Part shown: positions 11,101 to 17,850 of the stretch, piece by piece
How positions within the stretch are numbered: the first letter of the stretch is position 1
Layout of the letters: the number at the start of each line of letters is the position of its first letter
NCBI GenBank assembly: GCA_002707085.1
Contig: PALY01000164.1
Coordinates: 1-17,979, forward strand
Length of the DNA: 17,979 nucleotides
From: Deltaproteobacteria bacterium
GTDB lineage: Bacteria; Myxococcota_A; UBA796
Reading direction: 5' to 3'
Position numbers and translations under genes: made by a program
The notes under the pieces: model-generated
What the model was told of the DNA's origin: nothing
The model's input: the letters and a program-made list of their open reading frames with translations, nothing else
Databases searched by the model: none

Positions 11101-14100
11101 GAGTGCAAACGAACCGAGCGGCAATGTCAATTATGTTTCAACAATGACGAAGGAGACGGCGTTGATGTATTGCTGCCGTCGCGGTTTGGTGGATGGCGCG
11201 AAAGCTTTGATTAAACTTTCCGGCATTGACGTAAACTATTCTTCGACAAAAACTTCACATAGAACGGCGTTGATTGCGGCGTGTGATAGAATCGATAAGA
11301 CGTCTATCACAAACGTCGTCGGTGGTGACATCGGGAATGCTCTGCAAATAATCGAAATCCTCGTGAATGACGCTCGAGCGGACGTCGACTTCGAAACCGA
11401 AACCGGTAAAACAGCACTCATTGTTGCCGCAATGAATAATAACGACGATATCATCCGCAAACTTGTCGATGTTGGTGCTAGCGTCAATCGAGAGAATATG
11501 TTTGGTATCTCCGCGTTTTCAGCGTCGATTGAAGCCTCCGCAGATGCTGCCGGTGCTTTACTTGTCGAGCTCGGCGCTGACGCACACGCTGGCGATAAGG
11601 TCAGTCACGATACGCCTTTGATACGAGCCGTTCGTATTGGTGATGTCGACGCCGCGAACTACATCTTGATAAAAACCAAGGCTGACCCGAACACAGAAAC
11701 GGAAGTCAGTGGCGAAACGGCGTTGCTCGTGGCGATTAGAAACGTTGACGTTCCCATGGTCGAAATGTTACTCAGTTTAGGCGCAGATGCGAGTCAGAAA
11801 AGCTCCGTCACTCGTCTGTCACCTTTGGAAGCGCTGTGCTCTTCGAACTCTCCAACAGAGAAAGCCAACGAAATGAGAAAAATCGTAAACATGCTTCTCG
11901 CGACTTCAACTGTAGATCCGAACGCCATCGATAAAGTGACTCTCGAAACACCATTAATGATTGCTGCTAAACGCGGTGATGCGCTCGGCGTCGAATGCCT
12001 AGTTAAATACGCCAACGTCGACGTGAACGACGAGCGTACCGGTCGCACTGCGTTGATCAGAGCCTGTGGATGTGGCGACATGGCCGCACCGGCGGTTGAA
12101 AAGCTTTTACAGTTGGGTGCGGACGCCAGCTTAGACGTAACGCTGGAAGAAGAGAAGACTTGTCAAGTTGAGAAAATTGGAGACACCGCGGTACACTCGG
12201 CGGTTCGATCAAAATCCAACGCGAAGATTTTCATCGCGCTCGCATCTCTCGGCCAAAACATTCTCAACGTTGAATCTTCTGATCAAGAAGGCTCGACGCC
12301 TTTACAACTTGCCGCGTATCTGAACAGAAACGACGCCATGTCGCACCTCATTACGGCTGGTGCAAAAATCGATGCCGAGTCTCGAATCAACAAGCACACG
12401 GCGCTGACGTATTGTGCCGCCATGGACAACGCGACTGCGTTGATACATTTGGTAAAAAAATGTGGCGCCTCAGTCGATAACGAAACTTCTGCGCACGAGA
12501 CGGCGTTGACGATAGCTTTAAAATCAGAAAAATGGCAAAAGGTTACAGACGTGTTGCTTAATAACCTCAATGCGAGCGCGACTTTAGAAACTTCCATCGG
12601 TAATTCCGCTGTTTCCGTCGCGTTCGAAACCGACGATGAAGATAAAATTTTGAAAATCTTGCGCGATGGGAAAGTAGACGTGAACAAGTATCCGTTTACG
12701 TCTGCAGGTGAAACTATGTTTGGCATGTGTGCTAGACGAAATTACGCTCGAGCTGTCTCGACGGTTTCGAAATTCAAAGACACCGAATTTATGAACATCG
12801 ATTTGAATTTAACTGATGTGGCATCTGGGAACACAGCGCTTTGCCTGGCTGCGGCTTTAGGCCACAACGAGGTTGCGGGAGCTTTGATTCTTGATGCCGG
12901 CGCAAACGCCTCGTTCGCTCCGAATGAAAATGGCAAAGTCGATCCGCTCTGCGACGCGTGCGCAGCGTGTCCGACTGATAAGTTGCTCGCAACAATTACG
13001 GTTCTGATTAGGGACGGTAAAATAAATGGGTCGATGTCCAGAACTGAAGCCGGATGGACCCCGTTGATGCTCATAGCTGATCGTCCAAACGATTTTGAAG
13101 GCATGGACGAGAAAGACGTGAGCGCAATTATCGATTACTTGGTTGACGAAGGCCAATGCGATCCGACGAAAGTGTTCGAAGGCACTGGCGCTTCGAACGG
13201 GTACCACGCGTTTTCCTGGGCGCAATTGAGAAAGAATATCGTCGTAAGAGATGCGTTATCCAAGTACTATCGCGAAGGCGGCGGTAACGGGCAAAAGAGA
13301 GAGAAGACATCCGCAACGACGAAAAACAACGTCTCAGATGTCACGGCTTTGCGCAATTTTTTCGATGCCATCACGAAGGACGATTCCGAAACTGTCGAAG
13401 GCTTGCTGGACGTGAAATCCGTTCGAGACGCGAGCGTTTCACTCATCCTCGAAGACGACGACGGGTCGAACGAACGCGTGAAGGCCATTTTACACGCTGT
13501 TCGATCGGGAGCGAATAAATCCATCAAAGTTTTGGCGAAGCATGAGTGCAATCTCGACGGCGACAGTGTGACAATTCCAATCGTTGAAGCGACATTTCTC
13601 GGTAAAATCGACGCGGTGAAGACGTTAGCGGAGGTTGGTGCGAACGTGAATGTGTGCTCGAAAGCGCACGAAGGTGCAAACACGTGTGCCATGGCTGCAT
13701 TGATCGATCGCGACGACATTTTGCGCCTCTTGTGCCAAGACTTTAAAGCAAATTTGAACGCTGCGAACTGCGAAAGCGGTTTTAACACACATACCTTTCA
13801 AACTTCGGAACATTTACAATTGTCGCCGTTAATGTATGTTGCCACGCGGGATAAAGGTGCGGCCAGCCGTAGACATGCGTTAGAATGTCTCGTGAACAGA
13901 GGCGCCGCGGCAGATTTTGAGGCGGTGGAATCAGGCGAAACCGCGTGCACGCTCTTGGCAAGATTGAACAGACCAGATGTCATTTGCGAACTCGCCATGG
14001 TTTCTAAATTCAACGCCAACCGTGAATCAACGATTTCTGGCTTTACGCCGTTAATTGCAGCCGTTGAAAATAACAGCGAAGATGCCATTAGAATCATTCT

Positions 14101-14851
14101 GGAACAATTAAACGCGTCCGTCAATCTCGAAAACTCCAAAGGCGACACAGCGATTCTCGCCGCGTGTCGAAACGGATCTGTCGGCGCTTTGAAAGTATTA
14201 TTGGAACATGCCGCCCAAAAATCGACCGACGATATGTTTGCCATCGATGATCGGGGCAAGATCTTACTCAACAACTCCTATGGTGTTCATCCGATTATCG
14301 CCGCCGCCATGGGCACGAACAAAATGACTAAAAACGCCTTTGAATGCGTGCTGGATGTCTTGAGGCGCAACGAGAAAACCTTCGCGTTCGACCCAAACTG
14401 TGAAGCTTTCAATGGACAGACTGCATTGACCACTTTATTCGTGGAAACTCAACCTGATCAAAGCGACGATGAATCCATCAATGAATTGCGAAAGAAGGCC
14501 AAAGTGCTTCTCCGCTACGGCGCTGATGCGTCTTACGAAAACGCCTTTGGCAAAACATCCCTCGACGTCGTCGTTGAAAACGACGATTTCATTAGCGTGG
14601 ACATCCTTTTAACTGATTTAAACGTCCAAGCAAACAAAGAGTCGACGAAAACCGGATACACCGCGTTAATGCTCTGTTCAGAGTTTGCCGCCTTGAAATG
14701 TTGCGAAACTTTGTGCCGAAAAGGCGCCGACGTCGCGCAACTTTCCGTCATGCTCGAATGCGACGCCATGGACATCGCGCACCACAGGAACCACGAGGAG
14801 GTTAAGCGCTGTTTAGTTTCCTTCGGTGCCGTTCCAATTGCGGACGAATGA
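2135..14851 (+). CDS. Giant ankyrin-repeat protein, main segment (about 4,238 codons)
   Basis: This is the continuation, in the same frame as 557-2134, of a nearly pure ankyrin solenoid. Its coding start is uncertain. No ATG lies in frame until 2363, which would cut into the array partway through a repeat, so translation probably enters from the upstream segment. At 33-36 residues per repeat it holds roughly 120 repeats, about 130 in all. The family signature is a hairpin of the form V-N-Y/F/R-E-T/N-x-x-G-x-T-A-L followed by the paired helices. Repeats are well diverged, with no near-identical neighbours seen. Short non-repeat insertions occur near full-length residues 862-895, 1149-1176, about 1935 and 4238-4265. 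No kinase, SOCS box, membrane span or other terminal domain is recognisable, and the protein ends soon after the last repeat. No frameshift or second internal stop occurs over 12.7 kb, which argues strongly for selection on the frame. The function is unknown; a large protein-binding scaffold is the inference. Confidence 0.85.
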   Translation, partial: NVIHETPLHCAALSDDEDTITCLLGQCDAVLDHQNELGETALYFAARENKVNATLALLSHGAADGLTTISSAYTPLMIAIENKNIECVDILLEAGASALQVDAKNETAAMKAARVQNCDALRRIIEIVDNESDLSKFLSTESTSGETALTIAAKSNFVDVVEILLDVDATLFTQETATSSETALLAAVDGDAVTMLEYFFSRLLEEGNENDATLQKIAKDIVDQENKLGHTALIRACLLGHQDCARVLLDTNLCDVNRESLVPSGEASVTLTPLLAAIEGKNARSIVSRLFEKGCDINYTNQDGVTAVMHAASLGRTQIIVSLAGYGGDVNQATLMSMSEETRSSAEEKTSKNKEPPSTSERAGVPNVERNSALIAAVLSKSYDVVESLELSVPERDVEVNNTTALITAVENAEDERMVKLLVTLGEDPYFETSDGRTPLSVAFMSGKYDIANFLLKQKSKTRGKLNIDSQNRDGLTVLSILALAGKGEGIKAICTTPFNANPNLVDRNGRTALTLAARYADEARAGPFPCVWRTGDKTLRVDPKTTFGVLLSAGAKIDLETPLPHAFSAIHEAAKYCKDKTTIDTLISLGADPNTIDVLGFTPLMRAVEFGNLTACEGLCEHPKTEKDKVVPRKNGRRTSQGMECDASQSALTLAAMVDDPNNVVKKLLDLGCDYERETLDGDIAIYLAARNGNLTAISALLATQTMAKKSLHATILCRIASGDELAAEPCRTMLAFPNTVDSEVECPIQKQTALVSACFSGHEEIVQGLVESGAKVDGFGANGIVPLVAAIRRKRHSLVNYLISKKCEINMIPTAFESPLRAAVKADDNVSISACLNCGADIEEIDAAGLSLLQEAARLGNISALKTLIARGAAVNKETPLGSALIVASLAKQIESIEVLKSFGARLDAETSTDDAVQIVAATVNDSDLLRKLNQLGATMNFETRDGRTPLNVASREGNVDAVKTALESGATVDYENRFGETALLLGIHAEREETCTILLERGANINFENAKGETFLMMAAKENDVKKCERLVNKGAMVDKVSKKHEFTALMRATEFGSVDAARFLIDKGAKLYAEATIARNALSVALEKGEIEILKLLARAGHEIEVENSQKLTPLCIASASGDLRAMACLLDLGAIVNKESSAGVTPLCAASEKGRVDAIHLLCDRGAALNYECELSGETALIVAAKNGRPAAIRSLVERGANVDLESFKLGMTALSAAAVSGAFSSVHALSQVGANVNYVGESNGKTALIHAAEYDNPEAISVLLEVNCAIDYVSGFGSSNRHCALTAAAKVGAIKSLKFLLDNGANSSVEPTIGRTALVEAVDNNQLEAIAFLATSLKENYETSARYTALVKAAMNENIEAIKLLRKCGEDVNYETSAGDTALIVASRLGNVAIAEELLVPSDDEDLSSERIDARRVCVVDYESVRNGETALIAATLNNNVDCIKLLRREGAVFDRFNHRGYTALFACCSSHDTTVDVLESLLSNGCTADLRCNGTESTPLFSAAEVGRNEFVSLLIQRGADIDHIDSKTGLNALAIAIQNDNVSVVQTLVDANVNVNFEFRTGETALTLAVRFGRTTILEILVSAKKKCDVNRETSTGIVPLHLAASTGRFECVDVLAKAYEADVNFESKMFKETALICAAKSGNSEMCRRLVECSGADVDFMTKSEGLSALIVACSINDPDVVRTLIDIGADPDLEDANVSKQTPLQACVKVGAFECIVELIECGADPNFETPSTGFTALLTAAELNLPECCKSLVAHGADPNYETKARGFTALTVAAASASHDAIKRLITLGASVNNEDAKYGRTPLISAAIEIEDDDLCAATCELLVQENAQIDLEANFAMSPDMSKIPQTALMSASGSKKHKIRELTLRRLVFLGAKLNFETIEGDTAVLFASLEKNFENLDILVKALGADVDYENKFTLTPLMSCLENDLYESCARLLKLGADPLKENRLGHHAMSVAAKCDSRSSILCLHKDFKVDIDVPSKMTGDRPLDVAASFGKRDATKLLLSLGADVNAINPITHDTALMHAAKAGELECLGLLLRQPHSAKTKLMNVNGDTALTLAATHGRLDCVNALIEKLEEVNEVLHETKKGDTALTLAIENGHEKVVSSLCLEGKARIEYESNSGKTALIAAVSADRPEMIRLLASLSSKQSKHGDGNTSLDCVDYETTRNAPEFVKALHFASLMHRRNACIEALVAVGAKVDGELSSDFSSRYGNYTPLMCAALTDNVAAIYHLSKLGASINYENSAGVSPLMLACEKRNKGVYFALLKRGANPRFETRLGENALTASFAPDNSEMLELVYHSLGSVRDEESIITGATPLIHAFNSPCCTEAVPMLLRLGENIAHETRDGRTALIAASLSGIADRVALCLRNGAKANQETRTGVTAMSSVIEKLGRRIQKATEESYQDNVNGENVLKFLLTNAIDKVNVNHENKNGVTLPMFAARCFSNNPRVLALLLDHGADINIETSKGSTLLLDALQYGCDDAVDLLIAEGVDVNYETRKSTAEVLTPLILAAKRGSMFQIEQLLAAGADINYETMAGETALMAAVSASRAEHVSALMSIGNANANYEFKNGKTKGDTAIVLAGRLGHKDVIQHLISSHNVDPSRGLSDKTTPLIRAVIDEDNDAVKHMLLAGVPINVESADGYTPLVEAAKKPSRIRCLEALCDFDASIVDFETSRGFAALHEACKVGNKEAVLSLCLKYGANSNRESARDATTPLMMAAEYGHVEIVETLIKKCFADVNRETVSSKHTVFTHCAFRGKVSVFSALVSNGALVDRETQDGRTAILYAIARDDAKTLEALVKVAGADVEFDSSLGVTPLSGAATANKPKCVEILLSLGAKPLKSSRSNKVPVLQACLMGSIEVMKVLPSGADFWDSDPLGNGETPLFCAAQKGKDVAKVAIACGATISYEPKSTKRTALAMAGTITKRSRAFDVLVALGGVATSVCGSGETALDIAFANNCDWCAPNILVYTASANEPSGNVNYVSTMTKETALMYCCRRGLVDGAKALIKLSGIDVNYSSTKTSHRTALIAACDRIDKTSITNVVGGDIGNALQIIEILVNDARADVDFETETGKTALIVAAMNNNDDIIRKLVDVGASVNRENMFGISAFSASIEASADAAGALLVELGADAHAGDKVSHDTPLIRAVRIGDVDAANYILIKTKADPNTETEVSGETALLVAIRNVDVPMVEMLLSLGADASQKSSVTRLSPLEALCSSNSPTEKANEMRKIVNMLLATSTVDPNAIDKVTLETPLMIAAKRGDALGVECLVKYANVDVNDERTGRTALIRACGCGDMAAPAVEKLLQLGADASLDVTLEEEKTCQVEKIGDTAVHSAVRSKSNAKIFIALASLGQNILNVESSDQEGSTPLQLAAYLNRNDAMSHLITAGAKIDAESRINKHTALTYCAAMDNATALIHLVKKCGASVDNETSAHETALTIALKSEKWQKVTDVLLNNLNASATLETSIGNSAVSVAFETDDEDKILKILRDGKVDVNKYPFTSAGETMFGMCARRNYARAVSTVSKFKDTEFMNIDLNLTDVASGNTALCLAAALGHNEVAGALILDAGANASFAPNENGKVDPLCDACAACPTDKLLATITVLIRDGKINGSMSRTEAGWTPLMLIADRPNDFEGMDEKDVSAIIDYLVDEGQCDPTKVFEGTGASNGYHAFSWAQLRKNIVVRDALSKYYREGGGNGQKREKTSATTKNNVSDVTALRNFFDAITKDDSETVEGLLDVKSVRDASVSLILEDDDGSNERVKAILHAVRSGANKSIKVLAKHECNLDGDSVTIPIVEATFLGKIDAVKTLAEVGANVNVCSKAHEGANTCAMAALIDRDDILRLLCQDFKANLNAANCESGFNTHTFQTSEHLQLSPLMYVATRDKGAASRRHALECLVNRGAAADFEAVESGETACTLLARLNRPDVICELAMVSKFNANRESTISGFTPLIAAVENNSEDAIRIILEQLNASVNLENSKGDTAILAACRNGSVGALKVLLEHAAQKSTDDMFAIDDRGKILLNNSYGVHPIIAAAMGTNKMTKNAFECVLDVLRRNEKTFAFDPNCEAFNGQTALTTLFVETQPDQSDDESINELRKKAKVLLRYGADASYENAFGKTSLDVVVENDDFISVDILLTDLNVQANKESTKTGYTALMLCSEFAALKCCETLCRKGADVAQLSVMLECDAMDIAHHRNHEEVKRCLVSFGAVPIADE
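3138..3243 (+). other. Low-complexity charged linker within the ankyrin array
   Basis: Roughly 35 residues (full-length numbering about 862-895) rich in Ser, Glu, Lys and Thr replace the normal hairpin between two repeats. They include EETRSSAEEKTSKNKEPPST. The stretch has no helix-turn-helix repeat pattern and is probably flexible. Repeats resume at about 3241. Confidence 0.65.
4001..4084 (+). other. Basic linker within the ankyrin array
   Basis: About 28 residues (full-length about 1149-1176) interrupt the repeats with a charged stretch containing PRKNGRR at about 1159-1165. It resembles a short basic nuclear-localisation-type cluster, but such clusters are common by chance. Repeats continue on both sides. 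Confidence 0.45.
13268..13345 (+). other. Gly/Lys/Thr-rich linker before the C-terminal ankyrin block
   Basis: About 26 residues (full-length about 4238-4263), including REGGGNGQKREKTSATTKNN, are free of repeat pattern. They separate the main array from a final block of about 500 residues that begins with a helical stretch (VTALRNFFDAI) and then returns to ankyrin repeats. It probably marks a domain boundary. Confidence 0.6.
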
Positions 14852-14863
14852 AAACACCGCACT

Positions 14864-14869
14864 CACGTG
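14864..14869. promoter_or_regulatory. G-box CACGTG between the ankyrin gene and hisG
   Basis: A perfect CACGTG palindrome lies 13 bases after the ankyrin stop codon and about 100 bases upstream of the hisG TATA element. CACGTG is the known core site of plant bHLH and bZIP factors. Its assignment to hisG is inference from position. Confidence 0.35.
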
Positions 14870-14872
14870 TAA
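14868..14872 (+). terminator. TGTAA, possible polyadenylation signal of the ankyrin gene
   Basis: TGTAA occurs 17 bases after the stop codon and is the polyadenylation signal known from chlorophycean green algae. Whether this lineage uses it is uncertain, and a five-base match is weak. A TGTAA also follows the RRM gene, on its own strand (16572-16576). Confidence 0.25.
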
Positions 14873-14968
14873 TACTAAGACATTGATTATTAAGCAATGA
14901 GCAAACCTTAAACCTATCTAAATCGCGCCACGTTGAAGTCTTAGCCAAAAGAAGTTTTGACTCCTCCT

Positions 14969-14975
14969 TATATAT
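14969..14975 (+). promoter_or_regulatory. hisG: TATA element of hisG
   Basis: TATATAT lies 91 bases upstream of the proposed hisG ATG at 15066. That would place the transcription start around 15000 and leave a 5' leader of about 65 bases rich in CA and GA. It is the clearest TATA-like element in the 214-base intergenic region. Confidence 0.45.
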
Positions 14976-15065
14976 TCTTCATTATTCGTATTGGTATATT
15001 CCCCATCCAACAAGTAGTAGAAACCCGTTGGCCGCGACGCACACACTCAGAGAGAGAGCACCATC

Positions 15066-16500
15066 ATGTTTGCGAGCGCTCCGCACGCTCATTCGACCTC
15101 CTCGAGGTCGCACGGGTACCAGAAAGTGACCGGGAATGTGCCTAAATCTGCTCCGCGAAGATCCAATCCAATCAAGAGAATCGGCCCGATGGCGTCCATC
15201 CCGCAGCAAGGGGGGAACGCGCAGCCGCGTGCGTGATCGTTTCTCACCTTTCTTATTACTCGCGCATCGCTTACTCTCTTTCGCGCGCTTTCTGTATCAG
15301 CGCGTCTGCGCGCGATGCGAGAGCACTGGTTCGAGCGCTTTCGTGTCTGACTGAATTTCTTCTCTCATATCTCTATCCACTTCTCTTTCTCAAAACAAAA
15401 AATAAGCAGTGAAAAAACAACCAATCGAAGCGCGTGAAGCCATCCGCATGGGCATCCCTTCCAAAGGCCGCATGGCAGAAGATACGCAAGATTTACTCAA
15501 ATCGTGTCAACTTTCCGTGCGTAAACTGAACCCGAGACAGTACGCGGCGGAGATTCCGAACGTTCCTGGCATGGAAGTGTGGTTCCAAAGAGCGACGGAC
15601 GTCGTGAGAAAGTTGATGACTGGGGACGTGGATATTGGGATTGTTGGGTATGATATGTTGAGAGAAATTGGCAACGAAGACGAAGATTTGGTGATTGTAC
15701 ACGACGCTCTTGGGTTTGGCGGGTGCCATTTAGCCGTGGCGGTGCCGCAGGCGTGGGATAACGTGAACTCGTTGAGCCAGTTGAAATCGGACCCGAGATT
15801 TTCAAAGGAGAGGCCCTTGAGAGTAGTTACGGCGTACGTGAACCTCGCGACGAAATTTTTTAAGGATCAAGGCATGGAGAATGTGGTGATTACAACCGCG
15901 GATGGGGCTTTGGAGGCGGCACCGGCGATGGGTGCGGCAGATTGCATCCTAGATTTGGTTTCGAGCGGGACGACGTTGAGAGAAAATAACTTGAAAGAAA
16001 TTGAAGGGGGGAGAGTGTTGGATTCGCAAGGGTGCTTAGTGGCCTCGAGAGAGGCATTACTGAAACGCCCGGGGGTTTTAGAGATTGTTCACGAAATGTT
16101 GGAAAGATTGGAGGCGCATTTAAGAGCGAATGGAGTGTTCATGGTCACGGCGAATGTCCGAGGCTCGAGCGCCGAGAATGTGGCGGAGAAGATTTGCAGC
16201 GGGGGTAGTTTATTGAGAGGGTTACAAGGGCCAACAGTGTCGCCGATTTACACGCCGCAAAATGATGGAACTGCCAAAGAAGGTCAGTTTTATGCAGTTT
16301 CTATCGGCGTCCCGAAAACGAGAATATACGAAACGGTGAAGAGTTTACGCAGAATGGGTGGCAGTGGGGTCTTGGTCTTTCCGATGACGTACGTGTTTGA
16401 CGAAGAACCGCCGAGATGGACGAGTTTGCTAGCGCAGCTTGGATTGAAAGCGGAGGATTTTAACCACTTGAGTCGCGGGGAGGCGCCGATGGCGAGATAA
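15066..16500 (+). CDS. hisG: ATP phosphoribosyltransferase, plastid-type, two exons
   Basis: It catalyses the committed first step of histidine synthesis: ATP plus PRPP gives phosphoribosyl-ATP (EC 2.4.2.17). I model join(15066-15228, 15410-16500), giving 417 residues, close to plant HisG length. Exon 1 encodes about 54 residues rich in Ser, Ala, Arg and Pro and poor in acids, ending [18 protein letters not shown]; this is a plausible chloroplast transit peptide. Exon 2 begins near the mature enzyme with [13 protein letters not shown], followed by [24 protein letters not shown], and the PRPP-binding stretch [11 protein letters not shown]...[16 protein letters not shown] (about residues 219-250). 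The C-terminal regulatory domain of the long-form enzyme is present ([24 protein letters not shown]), so histidine feedback inhibition is likely. Exon 2 alone has no ATG until the MGIP methionine (residue 14 of the exon) and only a GTG at its border, which supports the spliced model. Exon 2 identity is near certain; the exon 1 boundary is inferred. Confidence 0.9.
15229..15409 (+). other. hisG: Spliceosomal intron of hisG (181 bases)
   Basis: The donor is GTGCGT at 15229. The acceptor is CAG ending at 15409, with AAG ending at 15406 immediately before it (a NAGNAG pair). The donor leaves one base of a codon and both acceptors supply two, so the frame is kept either way; the choice adds or omits one residue. 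CTGAC at 15347-15351 fits a branch point and is followed by a pyrimidine-rich run (about 15355-15390). The exon 1 frame hits TGA at 15234-15236 if unspliced, and the exon 2 frame has TAA at 15403-15405. Confidence 0.75.
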
Positions 16501-16632
16501 TATTAAAGTAAATGCAAGATTAATTGTATCCCATTGTTTCTATGAACATAAAACGTATGATAACGTTGTGTTTACACACACACACACAAACAAACAAACA
16601 CGCACGCACTAAAAAATAACACGTGAGGTGCT
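16501..16632. other. Convergent 3' intergenic spacer
   Basis: The hisG TAA and the RRM gene's stop codon face each other across 132 bases, so both 3' UTRs share this space and probably overlap. It is A/T-rich near hisG and contains a microsatellite. TGTAA on the minus strand (16572-16576) lies 57 bases past the RRM gene's stop. CACGTG occurs at 16620-16625. Confidence 0.7.
16574..16609. repeat. Compound (CA)n-(CAAA)n-(CGCA)n microsatellite
   Basis: Seven CA/AC units run into three CAAA units and then CGCA units, all in the 3' UTR of the RRM gene. In that gene's transcript the run reads as GU-rich sequence. Confidence 0.85.
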
Positions 16633-17850
16633 TCATTCGAAGCGATCGATTCGTACTTCAACTTCTCTGCCACCAAAGTCAGTACCATTGAATCTATCAA
16701 TCGCCGCTTGAGCCGCTTCTTCCGTTTCGAAACGAACAGTCGCCCATCCTTTACTTCTGCCTGAGTCCGAAAAGCGACTCACTGTCGCCGCAGTGACAGT
16801 TCCAACTTCCGCAAATGAATCTGATAAGTCGCTTTCTGTAGTCGTCCACGGTAAATTTCGCACGACGACTTGCAAACCAGAGGAATTTGTCGCACCCTCT
16901 TGTTCGTTTGGTTCTTCTGCGGCGACGGCTTTTCGTTCGGTTCGAACGACGATGTATCTGCCTTCGAGGTCAGTATTGTGCAACGCTTTGACTCCTGCTT
17001 CCATTTGCTCAGTGGATTCAAAATCCATAAGCGCCCATCCCTTTGACTTACCATTCGGCATTCGCGCCACTTTGCAACGCACAATATTGTGACCCATGGT
17101 TTTACAAAGCTCCGTGAGCGAATCTTCCGTCGTTTCCCACGCAAGATTGCTGACATGACAGCGCACGTTACTCGTCACATCCGGTAAACCGAGAGAATTT
17201 ATCGCCCCCTTCTTTGATTTCATCTCGCTCGATCGACCATTGTGATAACCGTCGTCGTAACCGTCAGCGTCATCGTAATACGATGAGGCGCCTCCACGAT
17301 GGCTTCTTCGTCCCGCGCGGTGTTGGAATCCGTTATTATTATCGTATCCGCGAGACAAACGATTTTCAATTCCTCTGGAATACGGTTCTTGACGTCCTCT
17401 GAAATACGGCTCCGGACGTTGTTGTCGTTCAAAAGTGACATCCAGCACCCTTCCGAGGTGCTCAATTCCATTCATTTCTGCGACTGCCCTTCGACTCGAT
17501 CGCGGTTCCAGAAAGCGAACGAAACCGAAGCCTCTATTTAATTTCCCACCTCTGTAATCTTTCGGCAAATATACGTCTTCAACCGTTTCTCCGAGCGTGT
17601 GTTCGAACATGTTTTGAACATCGCCGGCGGTTGCATCGAAAGAAAGGTTCTCGACGCGAACGGTGTAAAACCTTCCGCGATCGCGCCGGAGTTCGTTTTG
17701 CTTTTCCCGAAAGCTCATCTGTGCTGTCGGGGGTGGATTCATCTCCGTCATAATCGTCGTCTCACCGTCACCGTTGACGTCGGCGACGGCGTCCGTCTGC
17801 TTCATCGTCGCCCCGTCGTTCTCGGTGCCTTCGTTCGTGAGCTCGATCAT
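16633..17850 (-). CDS. Three-RRM RNA-binding protein, Gbp2/hnRNP M-like
   Basis: This is a 405-residue protein from ATG 17850 to TGA, with no intron. It has three RNA-recognition motifs. RRM1 spans about 61-142 (RNP2 VRVENL, RNP1 RGFGFVRF, SR-protein-like VYLPKD loop). RRM2 spans about 229-307 (RNP2 CHVSNL, RNP1 SKGWALMDF). RRM3 spans about 326-404 (RNP2 VVVRNL, RNP1 SKGWATVRF). Between RRM1 and RRM2 lies an Arg/Gly/Tyr-rich segment (about 144-210) with repeated EPYxRG and an RRSHRGG cluster, typical of disordered RNA-binding regions. The N-terminal 60 residues are polar and acidic. The order of an SR-like RRM followed by two RSKGW/SKGYGTV-type RRMs recalls the fungal Gbp2/Hrb1 and animal hnRNP M proteins, which act in mRNA maturation and export. 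That specific assignment is inference; the RRM calls are firm. A generic splicing factor remains possible. Confidence 0.9.
   Translation of the reverse strand: MIELTNEGTENDGATMKQTDAVADVNGDGETTIMTEMNPPPTAQMSFREKQNELRRDRGRFYTVRVENLSFDATAGDVQNMFEHTLGETVEDVYLPKDYRGGKLNRGFGFVRFLEPRSSRRAVAEMNGIEHLGRVLDVTFERQQRPEPYFRGRQEPYSRGIENRLSRGYDNNNGFQHRAGRRSHRGGASSYYDDADGYDDGYHNGRSSEMKSKKGAINSLGLPDVTSNVRCHVSNLAWETTEDSLTELCKTMGHNIVRCKVARMPNGKSKGWALMDFESTEQMEAGVKALHNTDLEGRYIVVRTERKAVAAEEPNEQEGATNSSGLQVVVRNLPWTTTESDLSDSFAEVGTVTAATVSRFSDSGRSKGWATVRFETEEAAQAAIDRFNGTDFGGREVEVRIDRFE

Noticed and set aside
15136..15354. 72-codon plus-strand frame over the hisG exon 1/intron region
   Set aside because: It is in a different frame from the transit peptide and runs through the intron; it is Arg/Ser-rich only because of local base composition.
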